Positions 1 through 19,499 of a stretch of DNA of 64,000 nt are shown one piece after another. Source of the stretch: Crambe crambe (Eukaryota; Porifera; Demospongiae; Poecilosclerida; Crambeidae); contig OZ004598.1 in NCBI GenBank assembly GCA_963924555.1, positions 4,054,501 through 4,118,500 of the forward strand, read 5' to 3'. Position 1 is the stretch's first letter. Every line of letters begins with the position of its first letter. Both the position numbers and the translations under genes were made by a program. The notes under the pieces are model-generated. The model had not been told where the DNA came from. It searched no databases and saw only the letters and a program-made list of their open reading frames with translations.

Positions 1-1860
1 CAGAGCGCCGACGCAACAGAGAGAAGCGCCGAGGTAACCCATTTGGAGGATATCGGAGTAGCCATTGAAGTGTGCCGATAAGTAGCCACCCAGGAAAGCC
101 AATCCGGGGACAGCGTAGAGGTAGTTGTACTCTGGAGGATCGTCCGGTCTCTTGAACATATCCAACATTCGTTGGGTGATGAGAAATCCACCGAAGATAT
201 TGATGGAAGAAATGAGGGCTGCAGCAGCTGCTAACCCCTGAGCAGTGGTTGCTGGGAGAAGTCCTCCACCCATGCATAGGAGTCCTCCGACGCAGGTGAT
301 CCCAGAGACCGCATTTGTGACGGACATGAGAGGGGAGTGAAGGGCGGGAGTGACTCCCCATACAGTGTAGTAACCCACAATCCCAGAGAGAGAGAAAGTC
401 GTGATCATCGTGCTGAAAGCAGGAGTGGGTGTGGCCATCCCCAAGGCGAGGAGTGTGCCCATTCCACCAGTAATGTACACTGATTTACGCAAAGTCGTCT
501 TGAAAGGTGATTCAGGTTCTTCCACCACTTCAGCTTGTACGACTGGGACGGGTTGAGCTGCAGCTTCTGGCTGCTTTGGTGGAGGAGGTGGAGGCCACAA
601 GAGCTTTCCATCCTGGAGAATAATCGAACCTCTCACAACCTCATCCTCCAAATCAATGTGGAACTGCCCCTTGGGGCCCATGGAAAGAAGATATTTTGTC
701 AGATTGTTGGCATAAAGGGTACTTGATTGCGTTGGAAGGCGACTGGGAAGATCCGTGTATCCGATATGAGTAACTCCCTTGTAATTGTACATTTCCCCCG
801 GCTTTGTGGTCTCAAAGTTCCCCCCTGCTTCGGCTGCGAGATCAACTATCACAGACCCGTCCTTCATGGACTCGACCATCTCCCGTGTGAATAGTTTTGG
901 CGCCGGTTTCCCAGGAATCAGAGCAGTGGAGACAATGATGTCGACTTCTTTCGCCTGCTTGGCAAACAATGCCATTTCTGCTTCGATGAATTCCTTAGAC
1001 ATTACTTTAGCGTAACCTCCAGTGCCTTCACCCGATTCCTTCATATCCACCTCTAGAAACTCGGCCCCTAGAGATTGTACTTGTTCTTTGACTGCAGCAC
1101 GAGTATCAAAACCTCGCACGATGGCTCCCATATTCTTGGCTGTACCAATAGCCGAAAGCCCAGCCACACCTCCACCGATGACTAGTACCTTTGCTGGAGG
1201 GACCTTGCCAGCAGCCGTGATCTGCCCGGTGAAGAACCTGCCGAATTGGTTGGCAGACTCGACGATTGCCTTGTAGCCAGCAATGTTGGCCATAGAACTG
1301 AGAGCATCGAAGACCTGAGCACGACTGATCCTTGGTATCTGATCCACAGCAAAAACTGTGACCTTATTCTCTGCCAACTTCTCGATCAGGTCCTTGTTTT
1401 GGGCTGGATTAATGAAACTTATCAGATTAGACTTGCTCTTTAGCAAAGGAACTTCCTCGACTGACGGAGCACGGACTTTGAAGATGATGTCGGATCCAAA
1501 TGCATCATTCTTTCCAACGATCTTCGCTCCAGCTTCTTTGTATTCTGCATTTGAGAACTTTGCTTCCATTCCAGCTCCATCTTCAATCTGGATTCCAAAT
1601 CCCTCTTTTGTGAGGATTTTACAAGCAGCTGGAGTTATAGCTACCCTCCTTTCATTGGGGAATGTTTCCTTGGGAACTCCGATGGTCAGTTTGTTGTAAG
1701 GAGTGCCGGGGGGAGGGGGTTTCGGGGGCTCAGTTTTTGAGCAGAAGAGACGGTGACGAGGAAATCTGGTTCTGATGCTACGAGTCTCATGGAGAGAGAA
1801 TGTATGAAGACGAGAGAAGGCCGAAGAAGAAGTGAGACGGAGTTTCAGCAATGCAGACAT
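1..1860 (-). CDS. NNT: NAD(P) transhydrogenase, mitochondrial (5' part; runs off left edge)
   Basis: Proton-translocating transhydrogenase of the inner mitochondrial membrane, which couples hydride transfer between NADH and NADP+ to the proton gradient. One uninterrupted frame of 620 codons starts at ATG 1860 and is still open at base 1. Residues 1-50 are Arg/Ser-rich without acidic residues at the start, as in a mitochondrial presequence. Then comes the AlaDH/PNT N-terminal domain ([16 protein letters not shown]), the NAD-binding Rossmann segment ([22 protein letters not shown]) and the alpha-subunit transmembrane part, followed by the start of the beta-type membrane domain ([18 protein letters not shown]). 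Animal NNT is about 1080 residues, so the NADP-binding domain III lies outside the window. The coding part seen is intronless; a 55 bp intron in the 5'UTR (1876-1930) is suggested by GTGAGT and TTGCAG signals. Confidence 0.95.
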   Translation of the reverse strand, partial: MSALLKLRLTSSSAFSRLHTFSLHETRSIRTRFPRHRLFCSKTEPPKPPPPGTPYNKLTIGVPKETFPNERRVAITPAACKILTKEGFGIQIEDGAGMEAKFSNAEYKEAGAKIVGKNDAFGSDIIFKVRAPSVEEVPLLKSKSNLISFINPAQNKDLIEKLAENKVTVFAVDQIPRISRAQVFDALSSMANIAGYKAIVESANQFGRFFTGQITAAGKVPPAKVLVIGGGVAGLSAIGTAKNMGAIVRGFDTRAAVKEQVQSLGAEFLEVDMKESGEGTGGYAKVMSKEFIEAEMALFAKQAKEVDIIVSTALIPGKPAPKLFTREMVESMKDGSVIVDLAAEAGGNFETTKPGEMYNYKGVTHIGYTDLPSRLPTQSSTLYANNLTKYLLSMGPKGQFHIDLEDEVVRGSIILQDGKLLWPPPPPPKQPEAAAQPVPVVQAEVVEEPESPFKTTLRKSVYITGGMGTLLALGMATPTPAFSTMITTFSLSGIVGYYTVWGVTPALHSPLMSVTNAVSGITCVGGLLCMGGGLLPATTAQGLAAAAALISSINIFGGFLITQRMLDMFKRPDDPPEYNYLYAVPGLAFLGGYLSAHFNGYSDILQMGYLGASLCCVGAL

Positions 1861-2384
1861 CTTTTTACTAAGAATCTGCAATTTTTTTTCAAGTTATCTA
1901 TAATTATAATCTCATCTTGCTTGAACTCACCACCTCCGATCAGATACCCAAGATCACAACGAATGCTGTCTCTCGCACCGACCTAGACCTGGCTTCTTGC
2001 TGGCTAGTTGGCCTGGCTTTATCACCACGTGTTCCCTGAAGAGGTAATCTGCCGCAAAATATTGAGATAAACAAAGATTTATCCCACAGCTACGAAATCT
2101 CCAACGTAGACCTCGCTCCCTTACCTTTTACCAATGTATTCTCCAACCAGACTACTCCTCTTCAAGGGAATGAGGAAAATGGTTATGTGCCCACAACCTT
2201 TGAGCACGCCCCCTTTTTCAATCCTTTCGGTTAAATAGATTGGACGTGGGTGTGGTTTGTGGGCGAATATGGAATATCATAGATAATCTATTATCTATGG
2301 GAATATCGAATGTGTGTATTGAAATTCCGTAGGAGTAAGTAGTGATCTAGCTTCAATAGTACTCTGTTCAGCTACCACGAGAAG
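1861..2384. promoter_or_regulatory. Divergent intergenic region between NNT and the tetraspan gene
   Basis: About 520 bp separate the two divergent start codons. On the minus side a probable 5'UTR intron of NNT occupies 1876-1930 (donor gtgagt, acceptor ttgcag in minus orientation). A CACGTG E-box core is visible near 2025. No other gene is seen, so both promoters must lie here; exact start sites cannot be read from sequence. Confidence 0.5.
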
Positions 2385-4849
<2,465 letters not shown>

Positions 4850-5712
4850 TTTGGCCGCCACAATAACAATAATTATAGTTCTTTCATCTAACTTTGACAG
4901 CATCAATTCTTTTTTCATACTACATACGTTTAAGAATTCCAAAATTCAATTACAAACATTTGCAGTTCACTATTAGAAAGACATTACTGATATTAATAGA
5001 GCAATCATATGATTTTTATACATTTTCTTTTATTCTTTCTTCTATTACAGTATTTCATTGATGATGTCCACGTAAAAGGTGTCTTGATTAGAGGGGTGTC
5101 CTCATTTCATTTTAGGAGTGTACTATAAACTGATACACATTTATACAGAGAGAGAGAGAGAGAGAGAGAGAATTTCAGGGAGAAAGGCAACCAAGTGACC
5201 AGCTATTATATAATAATAGCTAGAATCATTGATGACAATATTGAGGAATGCAGGGTGTACCAGAACATGACCCCGCCTCCTGAAGATTCAATCCCAGTGA
5301 GTAAAATGCCAAATGATCCAAAGATAATAAATAGGCTTATCCTGTCATCACTTACTGGCCATGGGGGAGGCTGTCTAGGACTGGTCATTGATTTCTCACT
5401 TATTAAAACTCAATTAAAACTCGATTAAACTCAAATTAATAAACAGAACATGATGTGACACAGAATGCTGATATCCTTGTGGCCAGGATTCTCTTGATAG
5501 AGTTATCCTTTTTGGAGGGCCATAGGTCATCCCTATGCATTCATGCTGGGGTCTGTAGGCTGTGATCACAAAAAAGTGTTCTGATTAGAGGGGTATCCTC
5601 ATTTTTGGTAAACTGATGCACAGAGAGAAAGAGGGCCTCATATTTCAGGGAGAAGGGCGACCAATCAACTCTGATGACCAGCTGTTGTAAACTGATATAA
5701 CACTGATGAATG

Positions 5713-5765
5713 TAGCCTCGTCCCCAGGCTCTCTGTGTGCGCACGAGAGCCTGGGGACGAGGCTA
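5713..5765. repeat. Perfect 21 bp hairpin
   Basis: Arms 5713-5733 and 5745-5765 are exact reverse complements (core cctcgtccccaggctctc) separated by 11 bp. GC-rich, very young looking, inside the duplicated block; the second copy of the block lacks it, so it was inserted after the duplication or lost from the other copy. Confidence 0.8.
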
Positions 5766-6567
5766 TGATGATGAATGTAGCTAATTATAATGACGTATGG
5801 TTTACCAATTGAATACATGCCTCCTATAATTATGCTTCCTGAAGATTAAATTATAACCCAAGTAAGCAAAACACCATATGATTTCAGGGTAATAAATAGC
5901 TTATCTTGTTACCATGCAAATGGCCATGAGGGGGAAGCGCAAGTCCCCTTGTGGCTAGGATCCTCTTGTTAAGAGTTATCCTTTTCACTTTTGTATCATT
6001 CAGTGATCACTAACCCATACATACCTTTCAGTATACTCTTAGCTAGACATTAAACAGCTGTCAAGAACTGGAACCAAGTGATGGGAGGGTCATTCAGCTA
6101 ACATGAGAAGAAGTAGTTAAGCTACCTTCATTAAATATTGTCATTCAATTAAGTAATTCAATATCTTTGGATATGTTCGGAAAGTGTTCCCTCCTCGCCA
6201 CAAGAGGCTTTCAAGAAATAATTTGGCCGCCACAATAACAACAATTATAGTTCTTTCATCTAACTTTGACAGCATCAATTCTTTTTTCATGCTACATTTA
6301 TAAATTCCAAAATTCAATTACAAACACTTGCAGTTCACTGACACTATTATAATTATTATTGATATAATAGAGTAATCATTACACTTTCTTTCTTTTATTC
6401 TTCCTTCTATTAGGCCACTATTGGTTGATTACAAGTTTCTCATACCCGCCCGCATTAGTTTACTATACCGCATCACTTCTGATTGTATCAACTCCTGTGG
6501 TTTTTCCAAGAAAAAACTATCAAAATAATGACATAATGGCTTATACTATGCCGCCCGCCTCAATAAA

Positions 6568-6602
<35 letters not shown>

Positions 6603-7304
6603 AGGGGAAAGGGCAACCATAATAATAGCTAACATGAATGTAGGGTTTACCAGAACATGACCCCGCGGCCCGCCTCCTGAAGACTCGATAACTGTATTCA
6701 TTACAATCCCAGTGAGTGAAATGCCAAATGATCTAAAGATAATAAATAGTTTATCCTGTCATCATTTTAATGGCCATGGGGGCTGATTAGAACTGGGTCA
6801 TTGATTTCTCAAAATTTATAAACCTTCAAATTCAAGTCATAAACAGATGCGACCCAGAATGCTGATTGATACTCTTGTGGCCAGGATTCTCTTGGTAGAG
6901 TTATCCTTCTTTTTTTTTGCTTTTTTTTTTTTTTTTTTGTGTAATTTTTTTTTCAGTTTTGGGTCATGGCTAGGTCATCCCTATACATAGAGAGCACTAT
7001 CTTATCAATAATCATGCTCTCTGATATTGTTCAAAATTGGGGTCTGTAGCTAATTGGATCACAAGATTAGATGGGTATCCTCATTTTAGGAGAAACTGAT
7101 ACACTTTTTGTACAGCATTTCAGGGTAAGTGAACTATCAGAATGACAACAATGATGAATGTAAGTACTGTATGTAGGGTTTACCAATTGCAAAGTACATG
7201 CCCCCTTTAGTGTATGCCTCCATTATAACTCCAGTAAGCAATGATTCAAGGGTAATAAATAGCTTATCTTGTTACCATACAAATCCTTTTCACTTTCATA
7301 TGTC

Positions 7305-7567
7305 CTCACCCCCTTAGGCTTTCAATGGGGCCTGGGAAAGAAGTAGTGACCTACGGCCTTTCCTATTAATGTGAAATATTTTGTACACTATGTCGTTCAT
7401 TTGATATCCCAAAATTTCATACTCTCTCCTGATTTCCTTTGTTGAAGTAGTGTTCTGGGAGGAGTTTTCCATAGCCTTTAGCCTTGTCATGGTGTCCCTG
7501 CATCACTGACATGGTCTTTCATGCACCACACATTGTGCATCTGGTGGTATAGGTCAAGTTGAGAAGA
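7305..7567 (-). pseudogene. Duplicated 3' fragment of the subtilisin-like protease gene
   Basis: This stretch matches 8093-8397, that is the 3' flank and the last 60 or so codons of the protease gene, with several substitutions and a short deletion (the codons for KTMSVM and neighbours are partly lost). No catalytic region is present. It is a tail-only duplicate lying next to the foldback element at 7724. Confidence 0.75.
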
Positions 7568-7723
7568 ACTGTTATTGCCAACATTAGGGACGAAATGATG
7601 ACGATGATGTACATAGATCCTTCTTTTTATTCTTCGTATTATAATTATGAAACTGGGGTCTGTAGCTAATAGGGATCATAAAAGGTGTCCTGATTAGAGG
7701 GGTATCTTCATTTTAGGAGTAAA

Positions 7724-7960
7724 CAAGTAAGGGAAAAAACACCCGTGAAATGAAAAAATGTAGGGATGACCATTTAATACTCAAAAAAGTAAAGAAATAA
7801 GGGTAGGGATGAAGGATGGAAATAGGATCAATCTTTGTTCTATATATATCCAGCCAACAATCCACGTTGGGTAGCTTCAGATTATATAGTGCAGTAACAT
7901 AGCTACATATATGTTGGCTGGATATACAGAACGAAGATTGATCCCATTTCCATCCTTCAG
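7724..7960. mobile_element. Foldback MITE, copy 1 (one arm truncated)
   Basis: Inverted arms around the motif ggatggaaatgggatcaatc flank a short centre; the left arm (from 7724) is longer than the right one, which stops near 7960. The same element is present intact at 61607-61915 and as half a copy at 59241-59362. No coding capacity; non-autonomous. Confidence 0.75.
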
Positions 7961-8204
7961 GGATCATGTAAACACACTCATCAGTATCAAACAGATGATT
8001 GGAGGCTCCAAATTTGATTGTGACCACTCCAGAGGTTGGCTACACCAGAGCCATGCTTTGAACTGTACAATCAGAAAAATATCATGCAAATTACCCCCTC
8101 AGGCTTTTTTCCCCCTTTTTAATAGAGGGTAAGTTGATCTCTGAACATAATATTCATACATGTAACACACTGTAAAATATTTTGTACACAATGTCATTCA
8201 ACTA

Positions 8205-9431
8205 TTAATGTGATATCCCCAATATTTCTTTGCAAATTCGTACTCTTTCCTGATTTCCTTTGTTGAAGTAGCGTTCTGGGAGGAGTTTTCCATAGCCTTT
8301 AGCCTTGTCATGGTGTCCCTGCATCACTGACATAGTCTTTAGCAGTTCCCTCATGCACCACACATTGTGCATCTGGTGGTATAGGTCAAGTTGACAAAAA
8401 TTGTCACGAGACAGTTTCTTCAAGTCTTGGAGGAGCCAGCAGATCAAACCTGCCACAGCTGGAGCTGAAATTGACGTACCATCTATTGCTGTGATGGCAT
8501 CATCTCTTCCAATCGTTGGTGCCCACACATCCTCTCCAAGTTCAACGAAATCAATCTCTCTTCCTTCAGAAGTGAATTTAGTAGCCTGACCATGCTTATC
8601 ACAGGCTCCTATGCAGAGGACATTGCCCAAACGACCGGGGTACGCAATGGGGTTAGGGATCTTACTACCACTGTTCGAAGCACAGCATACAACAATGATG
8701 TCCTTACTGACTGCTTCCTGTATCTTCAAAGCTTGTTCTTTATCAAAGTGATCGAATCCGAAGGAGATTGATATCACGTCTACTTTATTAGTGACATTTT
8801 GGGGGTCATTGTTGTACGAAATGATGTAATCCAGAGCTGCATTTAGAGCTTCATGGCTTGCACTCTCATCATCGTCGTCATTATGAGATATCTTACACAC
8901 CATCACTTTTGCACCCGGTGCAAACGAATTAAATGTAAGATTCTTCCAAACTCCATCTTCACTCAATTCATGTGTGAAAGTCAAGCCACACGCTACTCCA
9001 GCACACTGCGTACCATGACCAGCCATGTCCTCACAATCTTCATCAGGATAGATGAAGTTCTTACACTCGATAATCTTATCTTCAAAAGTAGAGGATGAAA
9101 AGGCTTTGTGGTGTTTGTTGATACCAGTATCAAGTAGGGCAATGACAGTGCCTGTTCCTGGAGGATCCTCTGCTAGCAGTGGATGCTTATCTTCACTGTC
9201 TAGAGCTGGTCCATCAGTCTCTTCCAGTTGTATCTTGGGTCGTTCAGCACTTCTTGTGGTGTTAGGTGCAGCAGAGTGCCAGATCTCTGGTCTACGGTGA
9301 TCATTCTGTGGGTAAGACCCTGAAGTTTTGTACCTGAAATTGGCAGGTTGGCTGTGAAATTGTGATGGTTTCGGTCCAGCCTCTGAAATAGAGCTATCAA
9401 ACAGTTTACTGCAGAAGGGAAGCACAGCCAT
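8205..9431 (-). CDS. Subtilisin-like serine protease (peptidase S8), intronless
   Basis: Single open frame; the first in-frame ATG is at 9431 (408 residues), with stops TGA TAG just upstream of 9455, so a 5' extension would need an upstream exon joined near 9463. The S8 triad is complete: Asp in VIALLDTGI (about residue 101), His in AGHGTQCAG (about 139), Ser in GTSISAPAVAG (about 320), plus the oxyanion Asn in CCASNSG (about 253). About 90 residues precede the catalytic Asp, too short and unconserved for a clear I9 prodomain. No convincing signal peptide is seen with this start, so secretion is unproven. An acidic run DDDDES lies in the catalytic core. Substrate unknown. A tail-only duplicate lies at 7305-7567. 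Confidence 0.85.
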   Translation of the reverse strand: MAVLPFCSKLFDSSISEAGPKPSQFHSQPANFRYKTSGSYPQNDHRRPEIWHSAAPNTTRSAERPKIQLEETDGPALDSEDKHPLLAEDPPGTGTVIALLDTGINKHHKAFSSSTFEDKIIECKNFIYPDEDCEDMAGHGTQCAGVACGLTFTHELSEDGVWKNLTFNSFAPGAKVMVCKISHNDDDDESASHEALNAALDYIISYNNDPQNVTNKVDVISISFGFDHFDKEQALKIQEAVSKDIIVVCCASNSGSKIPNPIAYPGRLGNVLCIGACDKHGQATKFTSEGREIDFVELGEDVWAPTIGRDDAITAIDGTSISAPAVAGLICWLLQDLKKLSRDNFCQLDLYHQMHNVWCMRELLKTMSVMQGHHDKAKGYGKLLPERYFNKGNQERVRICKEILGISH

Positions 9432-10177
9432 AACGATCAATACCCCAACATCCACTTCAACTAGCTATCATAGAATATTTCCATTTAAGGAAAAGCTTAT
9501 TTTATTGAAAGCTAACTAACTTCATGTAAACACAAAAGTGTCTGCCTGGAGGCTATGAACTTCAAATCTGCTATGATAATTATACACAAAGCTACTGTTA
9601 CACCAATCACATCTTAGGCTGAAATACTGCATAGATTGATAGCAGTAAGTCAAATCCCGCATCATGAATAATTGTTACTTGTACTGTCTATCTCCCTCAC
9701 AACACCGAATTGGTCAACCTTATCAGCTGTCCAGCCACAATTACACCCTCAAGCTCATGCATGATAACCAACCAAAATTTAATAGTTAACACCTGTTTAC
9801 GCCTGTAACCATAACAACGAACCCAAGCAGTAGCGTAACCATAATGACTAACAAATTTTAAATGTCTGTAACCATGGTGACAAACATAAGTTGAGCTCAA
9901 CTGATATTGAATGTCGAAGAATTTATCAGATCTGTGAGATAACATACAAGTGCAGGAAATTGGATGCTAAAAAGATTGTTTTCACATCACACAAAGCAGT
10001 AATAGGTAAGGTTATGATTCTGTGAACAGAGTAAGCCTCTGTGCAATAGAGAAGGTGCAAGAAAATTATAATACCAGTGTTGTCACACACATGAAAAAAC
10101 ATTATCCCTTATTGGCCAACTGTATACGTACTGGCTATCAAAGGGTCTTTGTGGGTGATAAGGTAATCTAAAATATC
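9432..10177. other. Intergenic region between protease and NHE8-like gene
   Basis: About 750 bp without a credible gene. It must hold the protease promoter and the 3' end of the exchanger gene. The only structure noted is the cluster of palindromic motifs at 9805-9881. Confidence 0.5.
9805..9881. promoter_or_regulatory. Cluster of three RFX X-box-like sites
   Basis: Three 14-mers begin with GTAACCAT: 9805-9818 (gtaaccataacaac), 9835-9848 (gtaaccataatgac) and 9868-9881 (gtaaccatggtgac). The third is close to the X-box consensus GTNRCC-N(0-3)-RGYAAC. Spacing is 30 and 33 bp. They lie 375-450 bp upstream of the protease ATG. Binding is an inference. Confidence 0.4.
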
Positions 10178-15462
<5,285 letters not shown>

Positions 15463-15607
15463 AAACTGCTTCTATGACAAAATCGGATACACAATGCATT
15501 CTCTAATAAAAGCGCATTCGTGATGTCATAAATTCATATGCATGCGTCATGCCATATATATGCGTACAAAAAAAAAAAACCCACGTGAAAAATTTACACT
15601 ATGCACA

Positions 15608-18600
15608 TCAGTCTACAGGCAAATGTTGGGTGTCACATTCCAGACTCCTTTCAGATTGTCTAGTAGAATGCTCTCTTGTTCCATGATGGAAATTAAAAGA
15701 GCCCTCTTCATTTCCCAGCGTTCTTTGAAGAGGTCTTGACCCAGCTTGTAAAATAGCATCCAATCTTCTTGCTCTTTCCTCATTTCTGGCTGCTATATTA
15801 TTATCATTGCTTTCCAAACGATATAAATGCACATTTGTATTTTGGGGGTGTTCTTCCCACATTTTCAATTGGTCTAGTGGTTTCTGTGCTGGTCTATCAC
15901 TTTCCAGTCTCAAATCTGTTTCATTATCGCTACAAAAAGGATGCCTTGAATTCACTGGAATTTGTACACTTTCAATATGATCATGATTGTGATGAGCTTT
16001 CTTCAGTTGATTTTGGTTGTGTCTAAAGAGAGCTCTTTGCTGCAACTCACTGGACGGTGAAGTGGAAACAAAGTTGTCATGGTTGGGATTCAATTCATTT
16101 GATTCACCCACTGCACCTGCCGTGTTAGTTTTTGCAACTTTCGGAGCAGCGATTTTTGGTTTTTGCTGTTTGGCTTTCTCGAAAATATCAGAGTGGCCCG
16201 CATGACTTTCCTGATGTTGCTTGGCTAATTCGGCTTGCAAAAGCAATCGCATAGCACCCAATTGATTCAAGAGTTTGGTTTGCTCAGATTCTGGTGAGGA
16301 TCTGACAGGTAAATTCACTACAAGCTTCTGCTGTTCAACAGGCTCGCTATTATCTTTAGTAGCAGCCTGGTTTACGACATCCTGGACCTGAATTTTAGGA
16401 GGTGGTTTGTTACGTAAGGCAGGAACAGGTGGTGACGATGATCGATAAATGCTCTGTCCAGAGGTATCTGGATTTTTAGAGGGTGGAGGATTTGAAAATT
16501 GTTTCATCTTATGCCGGAGTGCAGGAACAGGAGGTGAGTCTGATCTCTTTTCTGCATGATAACCAGACATATTCTCAGAGAGTCTTTTCAAGGCTAACGC
16601 TCTCCGCTCTGCCTCTTCCTTGCGTGCCTCCTCCTCTTGCTTCATGATTGCCATCTGTCGTTTTAGTTCAGCCTCTCGCTTAATAGCCTCATTCTTTTTA
16701 CGAGCAGCTTCCTCCTTCATCTTCTGGCGCTCCAATTCTTGCTGATACTGTTCCTGTAATCTCTTCCTATCCTTCTCCAACTGGTCTAGTTCCTTCTGTT
16801 CCTCTATCTTCTGTCTCTCTTTCTCTTTACGTTTCATCTCCTCTTTCTCCTTCACCTGCTGCCGTAAGAAGTCACGGTAATTATCCAGTGAAGCTCTCTT
16901 GACATTTTCATCATCTATCTTGTCATAGGTGAGAATGGTCCTTGGAGAAAGGTCAGTAGTATCAGTCTGATTCTCACCACTAGATCTGAGTTTGGGTGAG
17001 GTATTACTGAGACGATTTTCATTGATTTTCCTCATCTGCTTCAGATCGGCTACCAAGTTGCCAAACTGGTCTCTAACAGGTGCCCCGCATCCACCTTTCC
17101 CAAAAGGATCATAAATCTCAACTTCGTTCTGCTTACTGTACTCTTCCTCGGTCATCTTTTTCTTCCTTTCTTTTGCTTTCTTTTCTTCAATCTGCTTCTT
17201 CAGTTCTGCCCTGTAAGCCGATTTATCAGTTTTAGAAGCTTTTCGTTCTTCTGAGGAGTGAAAAGGTGACATTTCGGGTTCCATATTGCTGTGTCGCTTT
17301 GGTGGTGGGGATGACTCGATCCTCTTATATCGTCGTTCCTCTTCTCTGCTCACAAGGATTCTGGGATGCTTAGATTGAACACCCTCCCTCTCATCCCAGT
17401 GAGGCTTCTGTGGTGGGTGTGGTTCATGAAAAGGGTGTGACCCATGAGAAGGTGGAGGCATATTATAAGAATGAGGATAGCGAGGCTCCTGATAGTGTGG
17501 GTAATAACTTGAATAAGGGTCAGATTCATACCCAACACTATGGGGGGGAGGAGGTGGGTAATATCTCCAACCATGTGGCGGAGGCCCATACTCATGAAAT
17601 CTAGGTGGTGGTGGTGGTGGTATTCGAGTAGAGGAATCATGGTCATAATATCTCTCCTTTCGAGGCCCATTCATGGTATGTCGTCTCGGTTGACCATCTG
17701 GATCATCTTCATCCTCACTTCCATAGTGCTTATAAGGAGCACGATTCTCAACATCTGTGAAATGCGAATTATGTCTTCGTTGCGACGTCACATAGCTCTT
17801 TTTACTGTCTTCATCTCTACTACCGTTATGCTGATGAAGTGGGGCAAAACTTTCACCTAAAGATTATGGATTAAAATTGAGGTGTGGAGTTGTTTGATAA
17901 GACTTACACTATCACTCACCATTTTCTCTGTCTTTGACATGCTTGGATCTCCTCTTATGTAGAAACATTCTATTTGGCTGTTCCTTGGATCCTTGCTTCT
18001 CTTCAATCTGAGTCCGTAGCTCTTCAGCATACCTCATCTGCCTCCTTCTCTTAGTCTGTACATCCTCTTCCCTGCGACCAAGACTAGCAATACCTGCACT
18101 GGCCACACTGGGAGCCGAGATGGATCTTATTGAGGTCTTAGAATCAACACCACTTGCATGTTGGGGATCAAAACTAGGTGGCGTTTGGGAGCGCCTATGA
18201 TTCCTCCGTGGGATGTGACTGGCAGAGGAATGAGCCTGGTTCCTTGTCCACTGCATCAATTCCCTCTCTTCTTCATCCCAAGTTGAACGATTCTGTCTTC
18301 TTTCACTGTGGTCTACATCTTCAAATCTCACTTTGGAATCATCATCATCATAGTCATTCCACTGCTTTCGTCTGTTACTACTTCTTTGTGACTGATCATC
18401 ATGTACCCGCCCTTGATACTGCTCTTCGACTCGCTTCTTGTCTTTGAATGAGGAATAATCATTATACTCGGGGTCTTTTCTCTGGTCAGATTTTGCTTCT
18501 TTATGGTTCAACTCTTTTTCTCTCTCATGTGCCAAGTCTTTTCGGATCTCTGCAACTGATCTGGTAGAAGAGTGCTTGTGTCTGAGGAATTCTTGATATT

Positions 18601-18825
18601 CTATCTGTCTCTCTCTGCGCATTTTATTAGTATTTTCCAAGGATAAACTGTCAGATGGGAGTATACCTTTCACTTTTCTGAACATGAAATGGAGAAAAAA
18701 AGCTAGCTAATAGAACGACTATGAACCGTTTTTTCTCACCTTGGATTCCTCTCTAATCTGGATTTCTCTTGTATGAGCTTAGCTCTTTGAGATGATACGA
18801 ACGCATCCACATCTAGCCCGTTCAT
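15608..18825 (-). CDS. CSPP1: Centrosome and spindle pole-associated protein 1-like (CSPP1-like)
   Basis: Three exons (18825-18740, 18677-17920, 17856-15608) join in frame to 1030 residues. The N-terminus (VDAFVSSQRAKLIQEKSRLE) fits the conserved CSPP1 start, and exon 2 opens with a second short conserved block (MRRERQIEYQEFLRHK). Three segments of the type Y-x3-L-x2-QI/V-x-EK lie near residues 225, 500 and 600. A Gly-rich motif (DPFGKGGCGAPVRDQFGNL) is near residue 530, and a long basic/acidic coiled coil spans about 600-715. A His/Pro/Tyr-rich stretch covers about 350-430. CSPP1 in vertebrates is a microtubule-binding protein of centrosomes, spindle poles and ciliary axonemes; a ciliary role here is inference. 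It shares a promoter with DAD1. Confidence 0.75.
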
Positions 18826-18997
18826 TTTCAAAGCTTGTAACTGTCTCGGCACCACCGCCAAAATTCATGAAAGGACAAAGTTTTCAATGAGGTTGCTTGG
18901 AAACCTTAATTAAGCGACCTTTAACCTTATCCAATTATGAGAATGAAGCACGTGTGGCCGTGGAGATAAAAATTTAAATACTAGGGTAACAACAAAG
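18826..18997. promoter_or_regulatory. Bidirectional promoter of CSPP1-like gene and DAD1
   Basis: Only 172 bp separate the two divergent ATG codons. The interval includes an X-box-like site at 18892-18905 and a CACGTG E-box at 18949-18954. There is no room for separate distant promoters. Confidence 0.7.
18892..18905. promoter_or_regulatory. RFX X-box-like motif upstream of CSPP1-like gene
   Basis: gttgcttggaaacc is an imperfect palindrome close to the X-box consensus (GTNRCC-N(0-3)-RGYAAC; one mismatch per half site), 67 bp upstream of the CSPP1-like ATG. RFX factors control ciliary genes in animals. Function not shown. Confidence 0.45.
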
Positions 18998-19499
18998 ATG
19001 AGCTCTGACAGTGTGTTTTCCGTTGTGAAGCGATTATTCACTGAATATAAAGAAAGGACACCGCAAAGATTGAAGCTAGTAGACGCTTATCTAGCCTACA
19101 TTATGGCAACTGGCATCGTACAATTCCTCTACTGTCTTCTTGTTGGAACATTTCCTTTCAATTCCTTCTTATCAGGGTTTATATCTAGTGTAGGATCCTT
19201 CATACTGGCAGGTAAGCACCAAGTGCTGTTTGAATGCATTGCTCATGGTTCAGTGCAATAGTGCGCAAATGAATTTTTCTCTAATTAAAGCACACCACCT
19301 TATCTGATGAAATCATTCATCTATGTAAGCTTCTTTGAAAGCTATATTTCTTTTTTCCCTCTATTTAGTGTGTCTTCGCATCCAATCTAACCCTCAGAAC
19401 AAGTCACAGTTTGCAAATATCAGTCCAGAGAGAGCATTTGGAGACTTCATCATAGCGAGCTTAGTGCTTCACCTTGTGGTCATCAACTTCATCGGGTGA
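18998..19499 (+). CDS. DAD1: Oligosaccharyltransferase subunit DAD1
   Basis: Two exons, 18998-19211 and 19369-19499, with a 157 bp GT-AG intron, encode 114 residues, essentially the family's length (113 in human). Three hydrophobic helices are visible ([54 protein letters not shown]), the last ending the protein, with the conserved internal [23 protein letters not shown]1 (Ost2 in yeast) is an essential subunit of the ER complex that N-glycosylates nascent proteins. Confidence 0.97.

Noticed and set aside
9697..9945. 82-codon open frame upstream of the protease, considered as its missing 5' exon
   Set aside because: Its repeated GYRH-like words come from the palindromic gtaacc motifs; no signal peptide and no convincing donor.
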